Shown here one piece after another: positions 33,343 through 43,500 of a stretch of DNA of 64,000 nucleotides; within the stretch, counting starts at the first letter, position 1, and every line of letters starts with the position of its first letter. Made by a program: the position numbers and the translations under genes. This DNA is from Verrucosispora sp. WMMD573. Its GTDB lineage: Bacteria; Actinomycetota; Actinomycetes; Mycobacteriales; Micromonosporaceae. The DNA lies in assembly GCF_027497175.1 (NCBI RefSeq), contig NZ_CP114901.1, positions 5,270,001 to 5,334,000 of the forward strand, read 5' to 3'. Under the pieces are notes generated by a model. The model was not told where the DNA came from. It saw only the letters and a list, made by a program, of their open reading frames with translations, and did not search any database.

Positions 33343-36300
33343 CGGGCGGCCGGCCCTGCCTCGTCCGTGGCGACGGGCCCGTGCTGACCGAGGAAGCGGC
33401 GCATCAGCTCCGCCACCTCGGTGACGTGGGGACGGTAGAGCATCGCCTCGTGCCCGGCGGCGACCGAGGTGTACGCCAACCTCGCCCCGACGATCCGCTG
33501 CCAACCCGATCGAGGCTGTTCGCCCTGGTCATGGCGAGTGTGCGCGGCCTCGATCAGCATGATCGACAGGTCCGGCGGGACCGTGACCGGCGGCCAACGC
33601 AGCGACGACATCCCGCTGAAGGCGTCGAACACCTCGGTGAGGTCACCGTTGAGCAGGTGTGGCGCGTCCGCCCCGATCAGCTCCTGAACCTCGGCGAGAA
33701 TCTGCTCCTCCGGCGTGGTCCGCAGCAGGGTCGGCAGGTCCGAGGGGGCGTGCTCGCGCACCGCCGGGAACATCTCCGCCAGGATCGCCAGGAACGAGAC
33801 GAGCTGCTCGACACGGGTGGTCCCCAGGCGACGCCCCACCGCCTCCGGGTCCACCGAGTCCAGCGCCACCAGGCCAGTGACCGGGACGCCCCGGGCCCGC
33901 AGCTCGTGCGCGACGTAGAGGCCGAGTGCGCCGCCGAAGGAGTGACCCACCAGATCAACCGGTCCGGTGCCCGCAGCCGCGGCGATCACCTCGGCGCATC
34001 TGCTGGCCAGCGCGGTGATGGTGCCGTCGACCCCCTCCTGGTACAGCTCTCTGGTCGACACCGCGAAGAACGAACGATCGTCGAACATGGCGCTCAGCTG
34101 GGCGAAGGAGGGACCGAGACCGAGCACCCCGGGGAGCGCGTAGATCGGCGTGGCGCCCTCGGGCCGCCGGCGCAGCGCCAGCAGCCGGCGGGCGCCGGGC
34201 TTCTCTCGGCCGAGCAGGGCCGCCAGACTGGACTGTGGCTCCGCCAGGGCACGTCGCAGCAGATCGACGTACTCGTCAGCGCAGGACTGGATGGTCGGCC
34301 GGTGGAACAGGTCGGGGTTGAAGTGCCAGCGCAGTTCGAGGTTCCGGCCGATGTCGAAAACATCGAGCATCAGCTCCGCCAGGGTGTCCTGACTCGGTGA
34401 CGGAAGCAGGTCGACAGCAAGCCCGTCCAGCTCGATGCCGCCGCGTTGGTCGTCCTGGTACGCGAACATGATCTGGAAGAGCGGCGAGTGGGCGGTCGAG
34501 CGGGCCGGATTGAGCCGGGTCACCACCATGTCCAGCGGCACATGCTGATGATCGAGGTCGAGCAGGGCCTCCTCGCGGACGTGCTGCACGTAGCTGAGGA
34601 AGGTGGGGGCGTCGTCCACCCGGGTCCGGCGCACCAGGGTGTTGACGAACATGCCGATGAGTCCGTCGAGTTCGGTGCCGTTGCGGTTGGCGACCGGAGT
34701 GCCGACGACCACGTCATCGCTGCCCGAGCGCTTCGCCAGCAGCATCGCGAAGACCGCGTGCAGCAGCACGAACGGGGTCCCACCAGAGGTCCGGGCCAGT
34801 GCTCGTACCGCCTCGGTGAGCTGCGGGTCGAGCCGCTGGATGATGCTCTCACCCGAATGGGTCGCCTCGACGGGGCGGGGCCGGTCCAGTGGAAGGCCGT
34901 GCACGAGTGGCAGATCCCGCAGACGCTCCTCCCAGTAGCCGAGGTCACGCGCCGCCTGCGGGCTGTCGGCCCAGCGCGTCACGCTGTAGGAGTAGTCGGC
35001 GTAGGTCACCGGCAACGGCGGCAGCTCGGCCTGGTCGGCTGCGGAGTCCCGGTGGAAGGCGCGGTAAAGCTGACCGACCTCGCGGGCAAGGATGCCGATC
35101 GACCAGCCGTCGGAGGCGACATGGTGCATGCTGATCAGCAGTGCGTGCCTGTGGGGCATCAGCCTGATCAGGCGGACCCGCAGCATGTCGTCGTGTTCGA
35201 GGTCGAACGGGCGGCGCAGTTCCTGCTCGGACAGCCGTTCGGCCACTGCCGTCAGATCCGTGCCAGACGGTACCTCCGCCGCCTCGACCGCCATCCGGAA
35301 CTGGCCGGCGGGACGGACGACCTGCACGATGCCGCTGTCGGCCAGGCGCAGGACCGTACGGAGGGCGGCGTGCCGGTCGACGATGGTCCGGAAGGCCCGT
35401 TCCAGGGCGTCGACATCCAGGTCGCCCTCGATCAGGGCGGTCTGGTGCAGGTTGTACGCGGCGCTGTCCCGCTGCAACTGGGCCAGGTAGTACAACCGTC
35501 CCTGGGGATCGGTCACCGGCACCGGCTCGCCCTCGGGAACGCGGTACAGCGGAATGCCGCCACCACCCGAGGTACGCCCGTCAGCGTCGCCGCGCCGGAC
35601 GAGTTGAGTGAGCCCGCGTACGGTCGGGTCGCGCAGGAACAGACGCAGCGGTATGTCCACGCCGAATTCGCTGCCGATCCGGGCGACCAGCCGGATGGCG
35701 AGGATGGAGTGACCGCCGAACTCGAAGAAGCTGGTCTGCGGATCGACCCGCTCGATGCCGAGCAGGTCGGCCACCACCTGCGCCACCCGGTCCTCGTCGA
35801 CGTCACCGCTCGACCGGGTCGGCACCGGCGCGGCGATCGGGGCCGGGCCGTGCTCGGTGTCGGGTAGGAGCGTCGCTTGGGCGGGATCCGGCAACGCCCG
35901 CCGGTCCACCTTGTCGTTCTGGTTGAGCGGCAGGGCGTCCAGGACGACGAAGACACTCGGGATCATGTACGCCGGCAGCGCGGTGGCCAACGCGCGCCGC
36001 AGGGCGACGGCGGTCAGTCCGGGCTGGCTCGGCACCAGGTAGGCCACCAGCGTGGGGCCACGTTGTGGCAGTTCACGGGCGACAACGGCCACCCCGGAGA
36101 CCGAGCCGAGGGCGCGGAGCGCGGTTTCCACCTCGCCGAGCTCGATCCGGAATCCGCGGATCTTGACCTGGTCGTCCTGCCGGCCCCGGTACTCGTACTC
36201 ACCGGACTTCACAAGCACGGCCTGATCGCCCGAACGGTAGCCGCGCTCCCCCGTCGCCGGCAGGCGCACGAAACGCGCCCGGTTCAGTCGCGGGCTGCCG

Positions 36301-37490
36301 AGGTAGCCGCTGCTCAGCGCGGGACCGGAGATGACGATCTCGCCCGGCTGGCCGGCCGGCACCTCGTTGAGGTCGGCGTCGACGAGGGTGAACCGCAGGT
36401 CCGCCAGCGGCACTCCGATCAGCGACCGCTCCTGCCCCAGGTCCTCCCGCCGCACCCGCCGGTAGCTGGCGTAGACGGTGGTTTCCGTCGGACCGTACAT
36501 GTTGATCAATTGTGGCCGCTCGTCGCCGTACCGGGCCACCCACGGTCGCAGGTCGCCGAAGTGCAGCGCCTCACCCGCGCTGATGACATAGCGCAGCGGG
36601 AGCCGACGGTCGCGGGTGGCGTCCTCGGCGATGAGCTGGTTCAGCGCGGTGGGCGTCTGGCACAGCACGGTGACCCGCTCCCGTTCCAGCAGGTCCCACA
36701 ACGCCTGCGGGTCCTGGGCGGTCTCCCTCGGCACGATCACCAGACAACCGCCGTACAACAGCGGCCCCCACATCTCCCACACGGACACGTCGAAGGCGAA
36801 CGAATGGAACATCGCCCACACGTCATCCGGACCGAACCCGAAATGACGCTCCGTCACCCCGAAAAGGCGCAACACGTTACCGTGCGAAATCTGCACCCCC
36901 TTCGGACGCCCCGTCGTCCCCGACGTGAAAATCACATACGCCCGATCATCCCCACCCGGCTCCGCCGCGGCCACCTCCACCGGACCACCGGCCAAACCCT
37001 CGTCATCCACGAGCACCGCCGGCACGCCCTCCGGCAACAACCCCACCAACCCACCACTGGTCACCACCACCGACAGATCAGCATCATCCACAATCAACTC
37101 CAACCGACCCGCCGGAGTCCCCACATCCAACGGCACATACGACGACCCCACCCGCAACACCGCAAGCACCGCAGCAACCATGTCAACCGAACGATCCAAC
37201 AACACCCCCACCGGCCGCGACACATCCACACCCGCAGCCCGAATCGCCCCCGCCAACACCCCCGCCCGACGATCCAACTCCCCAAACGTCACACCCCGAC
37301 CACCACACCGAACCGCCACCCGATCAGAAAAACACCGAACCGACTCCCCAAACGCCGCCACCAAACTCCGCGCCTGCCCCACCGACGGCACCGTCCGGCC
37401 GATCCGCGCATCGCCACCGGTGACCGTCGGCTCCGACTGACTACGCTGAATCACCCGCTGACGCAGAAGATCTGCAAGAACCTGATTCAC
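33339..37490 (-). CDS. NRPS, A-PCP-C-TE (final synthetase)
   Basis: 1383 residues. Adenylation domain about 40-520 (TSGTTGRPKG near 190; MYGPTETT; YRSGDQAV), pocket residues read by eye DVWCIAMVYK, so threonine-related but not a clean known code. PCP at about 555-625 with FGGHS (Ser near 592). Condensation domain about 650-1075 with intact HHVASDGWS near 790. Thioesterase about 1110-1370 with VGHSFGG near 1185. The order is odd: the C domain is followed by TE with no A-PCP of its own, so its acceptor is not carried on this protein. Large blocks of the A domain are identical at DNA level to the first A domain of the upstream synthetase. Starts 36 bases after the upstream gene's stop. Confidence 0.92.
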   Translation of the reverse strand: MNQVLADLLRQRVIQRSQSEPTVTGGDARIGRTVPSVGQARSLVAAFGESVRCFSDRVAVRCGGRGVTFGELDRRAGVLAGAIRAAGVDVSRPVGVLLDRSVDMVAAVLAVLRVGSSYVPLDVGTPAGRLELIVDDADLSVVVTSGGLVGLLPEGVPAVLVDDEGLAGGPVEVAAAEPGGDDRAYVIFTSGTTGRPKGVQISHGNVLRLFGVTERHFGFGPDDVWAMFHSFAFDVSVWEMWGPLLYGGCLVIVPRETAQDPQALWDLLERERVTVLCQTPTALNQLIAEDATRDRRLPLRYVISAGEALHFGDLRPWVARYGDERPQLINMYGPTETTVYASYRRVRREDLGQERSLIGVPLADLRFTLVDADLNEVPAGQPGEIVISGPALSSGYLGSPRLNRARFVRLPATGERGYRSGDQAVLVKSGEYEYRGRQDDQVKIRGFRIELGEVETALRALGSVSGVAVVARELPQRGPTLVAYLVPSQPGLTAVALRRALATALPAYMIPSVFVVLDALPLNQNDKVDRRALPDPAQATLLPDTEHGPAPIAAPVPTRSSGDVDEDRVAQVVADLLGIERVDPQTSFFEFGGHSILAIRLVARIGSEFGVDIPLRLFLRDPTVRGLTQLVRRGDADGRTSGGGGIPLYRVPEGEPVPVTDPQGRLYYLAQLQRDSAAYNLHQTALIEGDLDVDALERAFRTIVDRHAALRTVLRLADSGIVQVVRPAGQFRMAVEAAEVPSGTDLTAVAERLSEQELRRPFDLEHDDMLRVRLIRLMPHRHALLISMHHVASDGWSIGILAREVGQLYRAFHRDSAADQAELPPLPVTYADYSYSVTRWADSPQAARDLGYWEERLRDLPLVHGLPLDRPRPVEATHSGESIIQRLDPQLTEAVRALARTSGGTPFVLLHAVFAMLLAKRSGSDDVVVGTPVANRNGTELDGLIGMFVNTLVRRTRVDDAPTFLSYVQHVREEALLDLDHQHVPLDMVVTRLNPARSTAHSPLFQIMFAYQDDQRGGIELDGLAVDLLPSPSQDTLAELMLDVFDIGRNLELRWHFNPDLFHRPTIQSCADEYVDLLRRALAEPQSSLAALLGREKPGARRLLALRRRPEGATPIYALPGVLGLGPSFAQLSAMFDDRSFFAVSTRELYQEGVDGTITALASRCAEVIAAAAGTGPVDLVGHSFGGALGLYVAHELRARGVPVTGLVALDSVDPEAVGRRLGTTRVEQLVSFLAILAEMFPAVREHAPSDLPTLLRTTPEEQILAEVQELIGADAPHLLNGDLTEVFDAFSGMSSLRWPPVTVPPDLSIMLIEAAHTRHDQGEQPRSGWQRIVGARLAYTSVAAGHEAMLYRPHVTEVAELMRRFLGQHGPVATDEAGPAAR
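36358..36472. repeat. NRPS A-domain repeat block 0, copy A
   Basis: About 115 bases identical to 43174-43288 (offset 6816, as for block 1), covering the LGQERSLIGVPLADLRFTL segment. Sequence between blocks 0 and 1, which holds most pocket residues, has diverged. Confidence 0.8.
36712..36940. repeat. NRPS A-domain repeat block 1, copy A
   Basis: 229 bases that match 43528-43756 with three substitutions, all clustered at the codon pair that encodes pocket position 236 (Val here, Phe in the other copy) and its neighbour. Covers the TSGTTGRPKG to pocket region. Confidence 0.85.
37005..37393. repeat. NRPS A-domain repeat block 2, copy A
   Basis: A 389-base stretch of the third A domain that appears identical, base for base, to 43848-44236 in the first A domain. 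It covers the N-terminal part of the domain (LVDxx...AFGESVRCF). Codon use inside is unlike the rest: many TTG, GGG, GGT and AGT codons on the coding strand in place of C-ending ones. Confidence 0.9.
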
Positions 37491-37526
37491 GGTTGGCCCT
37501 TCATCAAAACAGTTGGTATCGGTGGG

Positions 37527-40500
37527 TCAGAACGCGAGCAGCAGCGCGGCGAGCAGGCCCGGCCGTGCCTGCACCGCCGCCAGGTAGTCCGGCCAGGACG
37601 GTGACTCGACAATCTGCGCCGCCGCCTTGCCGAGGTCGATGTCGTCGCCGCTGATCTCGCGCCAGAGGCGCTCCAGATCCGTCTGGTCGTCCTGATCGAT
37701 GAGCCGCATCTCGGAGAGCTTCATGTCGGGGTGCGTGACCAGGAACTCCAGCGCCCGGCCGATCGCGGCCAGGAGCCGGTCGACGGTGGCCCGGGTGAAG
37801 AGCGTCGCGTCGTACTGTGCGGACAGCTCCGGCTCCGGGTCGAGAACGAAGCGGAACAGCAGGTCGAACAGCGCAGTCGCCGGAGGCAGCTGCACCAGCC
37901 GACCGGTCACCTCGGGCAGCGTGCGCAGGTCCAGCGGGTAGTTGTCGACGGCGACCATGGCCTGGACCAACGTCGGCATGCCCGCGACCCGAGGCGGCCG
38001 CACCGCCCGCACGATCTCCTGGAACGACAGCTGCTGATGATCCAACGCGGAGAGCGCGCTGGCAGCGATCGCATTCACCAGGGCGGCGCCGGTCACGTGT
38101 GGCTCCACCCGGTACCGGAAGGGCAGCGTATCCGCGAAGTAGCCGACCAGGTTCTCCGTCTCCGCGAGGTCGCGGCCGGCGACCGGGGCGCCCAACACGA
38201 TGTCGGTGTGCTGGGCGAACCGGCTGAGCACGATCGCCGCCGCGCTGTGCAGGAGCATGAAGGTGGTGACCCCGGCCTCCTCCGCGGCCCGCTGCACGCG
38301 TTCCCGCTTTCCGGTCGGCCACCGCACCGCCACGTAGCCGGCCTCCCGACTGCGTTCCTCGGTCCGGGGGAGATCCGTCACCAGACCGAGGTCACCGGAG
38401 TAACCGTCCAGGTAGTTCCGCCAGAAGTCGACGTCCGCGCCAGCTGTGGCCGCCGCCTGGTCGTGCCGCCAGAGGGCATAGTCGGCGTACTGGATCGGCA
38501 GCTCCGGCAGTTGGGGCGGCAGCCCCTGCCGGTGTGCCCGGTACGCCTCGGTGATCTCGCTGAAGACCACGTTCGTGGACCAGCCATCCGACACTAGGTG
38601 GTGACTGCTCCACTGCAGCACATGCTCGGTGGGGGTGAATCGGAACAGGCGGGTGACCACGACCGGGCCACCGGTCAGGTCCAGCGCGAGCTCGCTGAGG
38701 GCCCGGTCCCGTACGTACCTGGTCATCTCCGTCGGATCGGTGAGCTGCTCCCCCGTCGCGTCCACCACGTCGAGGGTCACCACCGCGTACGGGTCGGGTC
38801 GCTGGTAGCTGCTGCCCTCCTCGGTGCCGAAGCGCATCGAGAACACCTCGTGCCGGCTGGTCACTGTCGTGATCGCGGAGCGCAGCGCGGCGATGTCCAG
38901 CACCCCGGACAGGTGCAGCAGCACCGTGTTGTCGTAGGAACGGTCGTCCGGGTCGACCTGACACAGGAACCAGAGGGCGGCCTGGTTGGCGGCCAGCGGG
39001 AACCGGTCCGGTCGGGGTTGTGCCGGCCGGATAGGCGTCCCGCCGGTCGCCGGCACGGCCCCGCGCCCGCTGGCGATCCGCTGGGCCAGGGCGCGGGGAT
39101 TCGGATTCTCGAACAGCAGGCGGATCGGCAGATCCATCCCGAAGCGGTCCCGAAGCCGGGCCATCACCTGCGCCGCGTGCAGGGAGTGCCCGCCCAGGCC
39201 GAAGAAGTCGGTGAGTGGACCGGGACGCGTCGGCATCCGCAGCACGCTGCGCCAGACATCCATCACGACGGCCTCGGTCTCGTTCGCCGGTTCGAGGTCG
39301 TCGGTCAGCTCGGGCGGCGGCGCCGGCTGCCATTCGGCGAGGGACCGGGTATCGACCTTGCCGTGCGGCGTGCGGGGCAGCACGTCGAGGCGGACAAGGT
39401 GATCCGGTACGGCGTATCGGGGCAGGATGGCGGCCAGTTGCTCGCGCAGCTCCCGCGGGGACACCTCGGCCCGGGCCGGGCCCGACTCGACGGCGTTCCC
39501 ACCGTCGCCGGTGACCGGCTGCGGGACGAAGAACGCGACGAGCTGGTTGCCGTGCTCGCCGTCCGAACGCACGATGACCACGCTCTCCTGCAGCGTCGGG
39601 ATCGCGGCGAGCGCCCCTTCCACCTCCGCCAGCTCCACGCGGTGTCCGCGTATCTTGACCTGCTTGTCGATCCGGCCGAGGAACTCGATGTTCCCGTCAG
39701 GTAGCAGCCGACCCCGATCGCCCGTCCGGTAGGCCACGATCCCGGGCTGCTCGGCGATGGGGTCGGGTACGAACGCGGCGGCGGTGCGCTCGACGTCGTT
39801 GACGTACCCGGCCCCGACGCAGAGCCCCCCGACGTACAGCTCGCCCGGGGTCCCCGTTGGCACCGGTTCGCGGTGTTCGTCGAGGACGTAGACCTTGGCG
39901 TTGTCGATGGGACGGCCCACCGGCACCGAGGCCGCCCGCTCGTCGGCCAACCCGATGATCTCGTAGTGGGTACAGTCGTCGGAGACCTCCGTGGCGCCCC
40001 ACATGTTGAGCAGGCGTACCTGCGGCAGGTGCCGACGGAACGCGTTGGCGCACTTCGGGGTCAACGTCTCCCCGCTGGAGACGACCCAGCGCAGCAGGAA
40101 CGGGGGGAAGGCGGTCAGGCCGTAGTGGGTCAGCTCGGCGCTGAACACGCTCAACACCGTGGGTGAGACCTCCAGTACGGTGATGCCGTCCTCGGCCACG
40201 GCGCGCAGCAACCGCGACGGATCCTGGCTAATCTCGTCGGGATAGATCACCGTGGTCGCGCCTACCGCCAGTGGCGCGAGCATCTGCCAGATCGAGATGT
40301 CGAAGGTGGCGGCGGCGTCCTGGGAGACAAGGTCGCCGGAACTGATGCCCAGCGCGCCGATCTTCGCTTCCAGGTGGTTGAGCATCCCGTCATGCCGGAT
40401 CGTCGCGCCCTTGGGCTCGCCCGTCGAGCCGGAGGTGAAGATGACGTAGGCGGCGGCCCGGCCGCCGGGCAGTGGCCCGGCGTATCGATCCTGCTCGTCA

Positions 40501-43500
40501 CCCGTGCCCACCAGCTCGTCAAGCAGGAGCAGCGCCGTCCGCCCGACCGCCTCGCGTAGCGCCGCCTCGCTCTGCCGGTCGCCGAGAACCAGCGCGGCCT
40601 GGCTGGTCCCCAGCACGCTGGCCACCCTGGCCGGTGGTCCCGAGGGCAGGGGCAGGTAGACCGCACCGATGCGCATCACCGCCAGCGCGGTGACGAACGA
40701 GTCGATGCCCCGGGCGGCCGACATGCCGACCACGGTTCCGGCCGTGACGTTTCGTCGCGCCAGCCGGGCCGCGACCCGCTCGATGCGTACGGCCAGCTCC
40801 GCGTAGGTCAGCGAATCCTCGTCGCAGCGCACGGCCACCGCCGTCGCGTGGGTCACGCACGACTTCTCCAGCAGGGTGAAGTAGCCGGGCGCCGACAGTG
40901 GCCGGGCGGGCGGTCCGAATGCGGCGACGAGTTCCTGCCAGTACGTCTCACCGAACAGCGTTCGCCGGCTGGGCACGGCCTCCGGGTGGGCAACGACATC
41001 GGCCAACGCGTGGCGGTACAGGGCGGCGATGAGCCGCACCTGCGGCTCGCTCAACCGGTGCAGATCGGCCTCAAGATCGAGGGAGAGCAGCTTGGTGAAG
41101 GGGTCCTTGTTGAACTCGGTACGGAGCGCGAAGTGCGTCTGGATGTACGCCTTCGCGTCCACCACGGTCAGGGACGTCGCGGATGCCAGCTGTTCGTAAC
41201 TGTGGAAGTGCGTGTAGTTGAAGCTGGCATCGGTGAGTTCCCGGCCGCCGTTGAGCCGCTGCAGTTCGGCGTAGGGAAACCGCCGTACCGGCAGCAGTTG
41301 CTGTTCCTTGGCGAACGCCGCCCGGACCAGCGCCGTCCAGGAGGTGCCGGAGATGGCCAGCCGGTACGGCAGCAGATTGAGGTGCACGCCGACCACCTCG
41401 GCGCCGCCCTCCTCCTCGACCCGACCGTTGGACTCCACGCCCAGCAGCAGGTCCGAGCGCCCGGTGACGGTGGCCAGCACCCGGGCGTGCACGGCCAGCA
41501 GCACGTGCTTGAGCGAGACGGCGCAGCGGGCGGCCAGTTCGTCGAGCGCCGTCGAGAGATCGGCGTCGACCTCGACGCTGAGGAAACCGATCTCGTTACG
41601 GGCAGCCGTCCCGGTCGCGGCGGCCTGCCGGGGCAGCAGGGTCGGCTCCACCCCGCTCAGCTCCCGCGCCCAGAACTCGCGGATCGACGGATCGCGCAGC
41701 GTCTCCTGCTCAAGCGCGATGAAATCGGCGTAGCGACGTCGCGGCGCGGCGGCCACCGGCCGGTCCCCCGCCCGCAGTTGCCAGTAGTCGGAAAGGATCT
41801 CGGTGATCAGCGATGACTCACTCCACCCGTCCAGCAGTGCGTCGTGAAAGCTGACGGAGAACTGGAACTCGTCGGCCGACAGCAGGTGCACCGTGTACCG
41901 CATCAACGGCGCGACGCTCCAGTCGTACCCGGTCTGCCGCTCCCGCAGCTGCCACCGACTCAGCTCCGCATGCTGCTCCTCCTCACCCAGGTGCCGCAGG
42001 TCCACCACGGTCACCCGGGACGGCACGCTGCGATGCACCAGTTGCAGCGGTTGCGAGTGGTCGGTGAACGTGAAGGAGGTACGCAGGATCTCGTGGCGGG
42101 CCACCGCTCGCGCGACCGCCTGCTCCATCGCCCGGTGGTCGTAGCCGGCCCGGAGCCGGAACATGAAGATGTCGCAGTACATGTTGACGTCAGCGTCGTA
42201 GGCGCTGTGGAAGAGCAGGCCCCCCTGGAGGGTGCTGACCGGGTAGGCGTCGGTCACGCCGTCCGGTAGCGCCGCGCGGTCCGCCGCGCTGATCAGGCCG
42301 AACGGTGGGGTGGGCGGGCGGTTCTCCGCCGGCGCCTGCGGGTGTCCGGCGAGAGCGGCGAGGCCGGCGGGAGTGGGCGTGGCGTAGATGTCGGCCAGGT
42401 TCAGCGTGACGCCGCGCTCCTGGGCGCGGGCACGCAGCCGCAGGGCCGTGATCGAGTCACCGCCGACGCTGAAGAAGGAGTCGTCGCTGCCGACGCTCGG
42501 TACGCCCAACACCTCGGCGAAAACCTGGCAGATGAGGGCCACCAGGTCGCTCCGCCCGGCGGCCTCCACCGGCCGGGACTCACGCAGGCTGTTCGCGGGC
42601 GTGGCGATCGGCAACCGGTCCCGATCGAGCTTGCCGTTCTGGGTGAGCGGGATGGCGTCGACGGGGACGACGAACGACGGCATCATGTAGTTCGGCAGCC
42701 GCGCCCGAAGTCGGGTGAAGAGTTCGTCGGGGTCGAGGGCGTCGTCGGCGACCAGGTGGGCGACGATCCGCGGGCCGGTACGCGGCGACGGGGCACGACG
42801 GCCCTCGCCGCGCAGCAGATCCCGCACATCGGTGATCTCCACCGACGCGGTCCGGTTCCGCAGCACCGGATCGGCGGTGGCCTCGGGCCGGACCACGGTG
42901 ACGACGACCTGCCGTACCCCGGGGATGCCGGCGAAGGCGGCATGCACCTCACCGAGTTCGATCCGGTGTCCGCGGATCTTGACCTGGTCGTCCTGTCGGC
43001 CCCGGTACTCGTACTCACCGGACTCCACAAGCACGGCCTGATCGCCCGAGCGGTAGGACCGCGCCGTACTGCCGGGCAGTCGGACGAACCGCTCGGCGTC
43101 GAGGTCGGGCCGGCCCAGGTAGCCTGCGCTGACACCCGGCCCGGTGACGATGATTTCGCCCACCTCGCCGGGCGGCACCTCGTTGAGGTCGGCGTCGACG
43201 AGGGTGAACCGCAGGTCCGCCAGCGGCACTCCGATCAGCGACCGCTCCTGCCCCAGGTCCTCCCGCCGCACCCGCCGGTAGCTGGCGTGCACAGTGGTCT
43301 CGGTGATGCCGTACATGTTGACCAGTTGCGGTTCCTCGTCGCCGTACCGGGCCACCCACGGCCGCAGATCGGCGAAGTGCAGCGCCTCGCCGCCGAATAT
43401 CACCCACTTCAGGGGCAGTCGACGGCCCCGGGTCGCGTCCTCGGCGATCAGTTGATTGAAGGCGGTGGGCGTCTGACACAGCACGCTCACCCGCTCCCGC

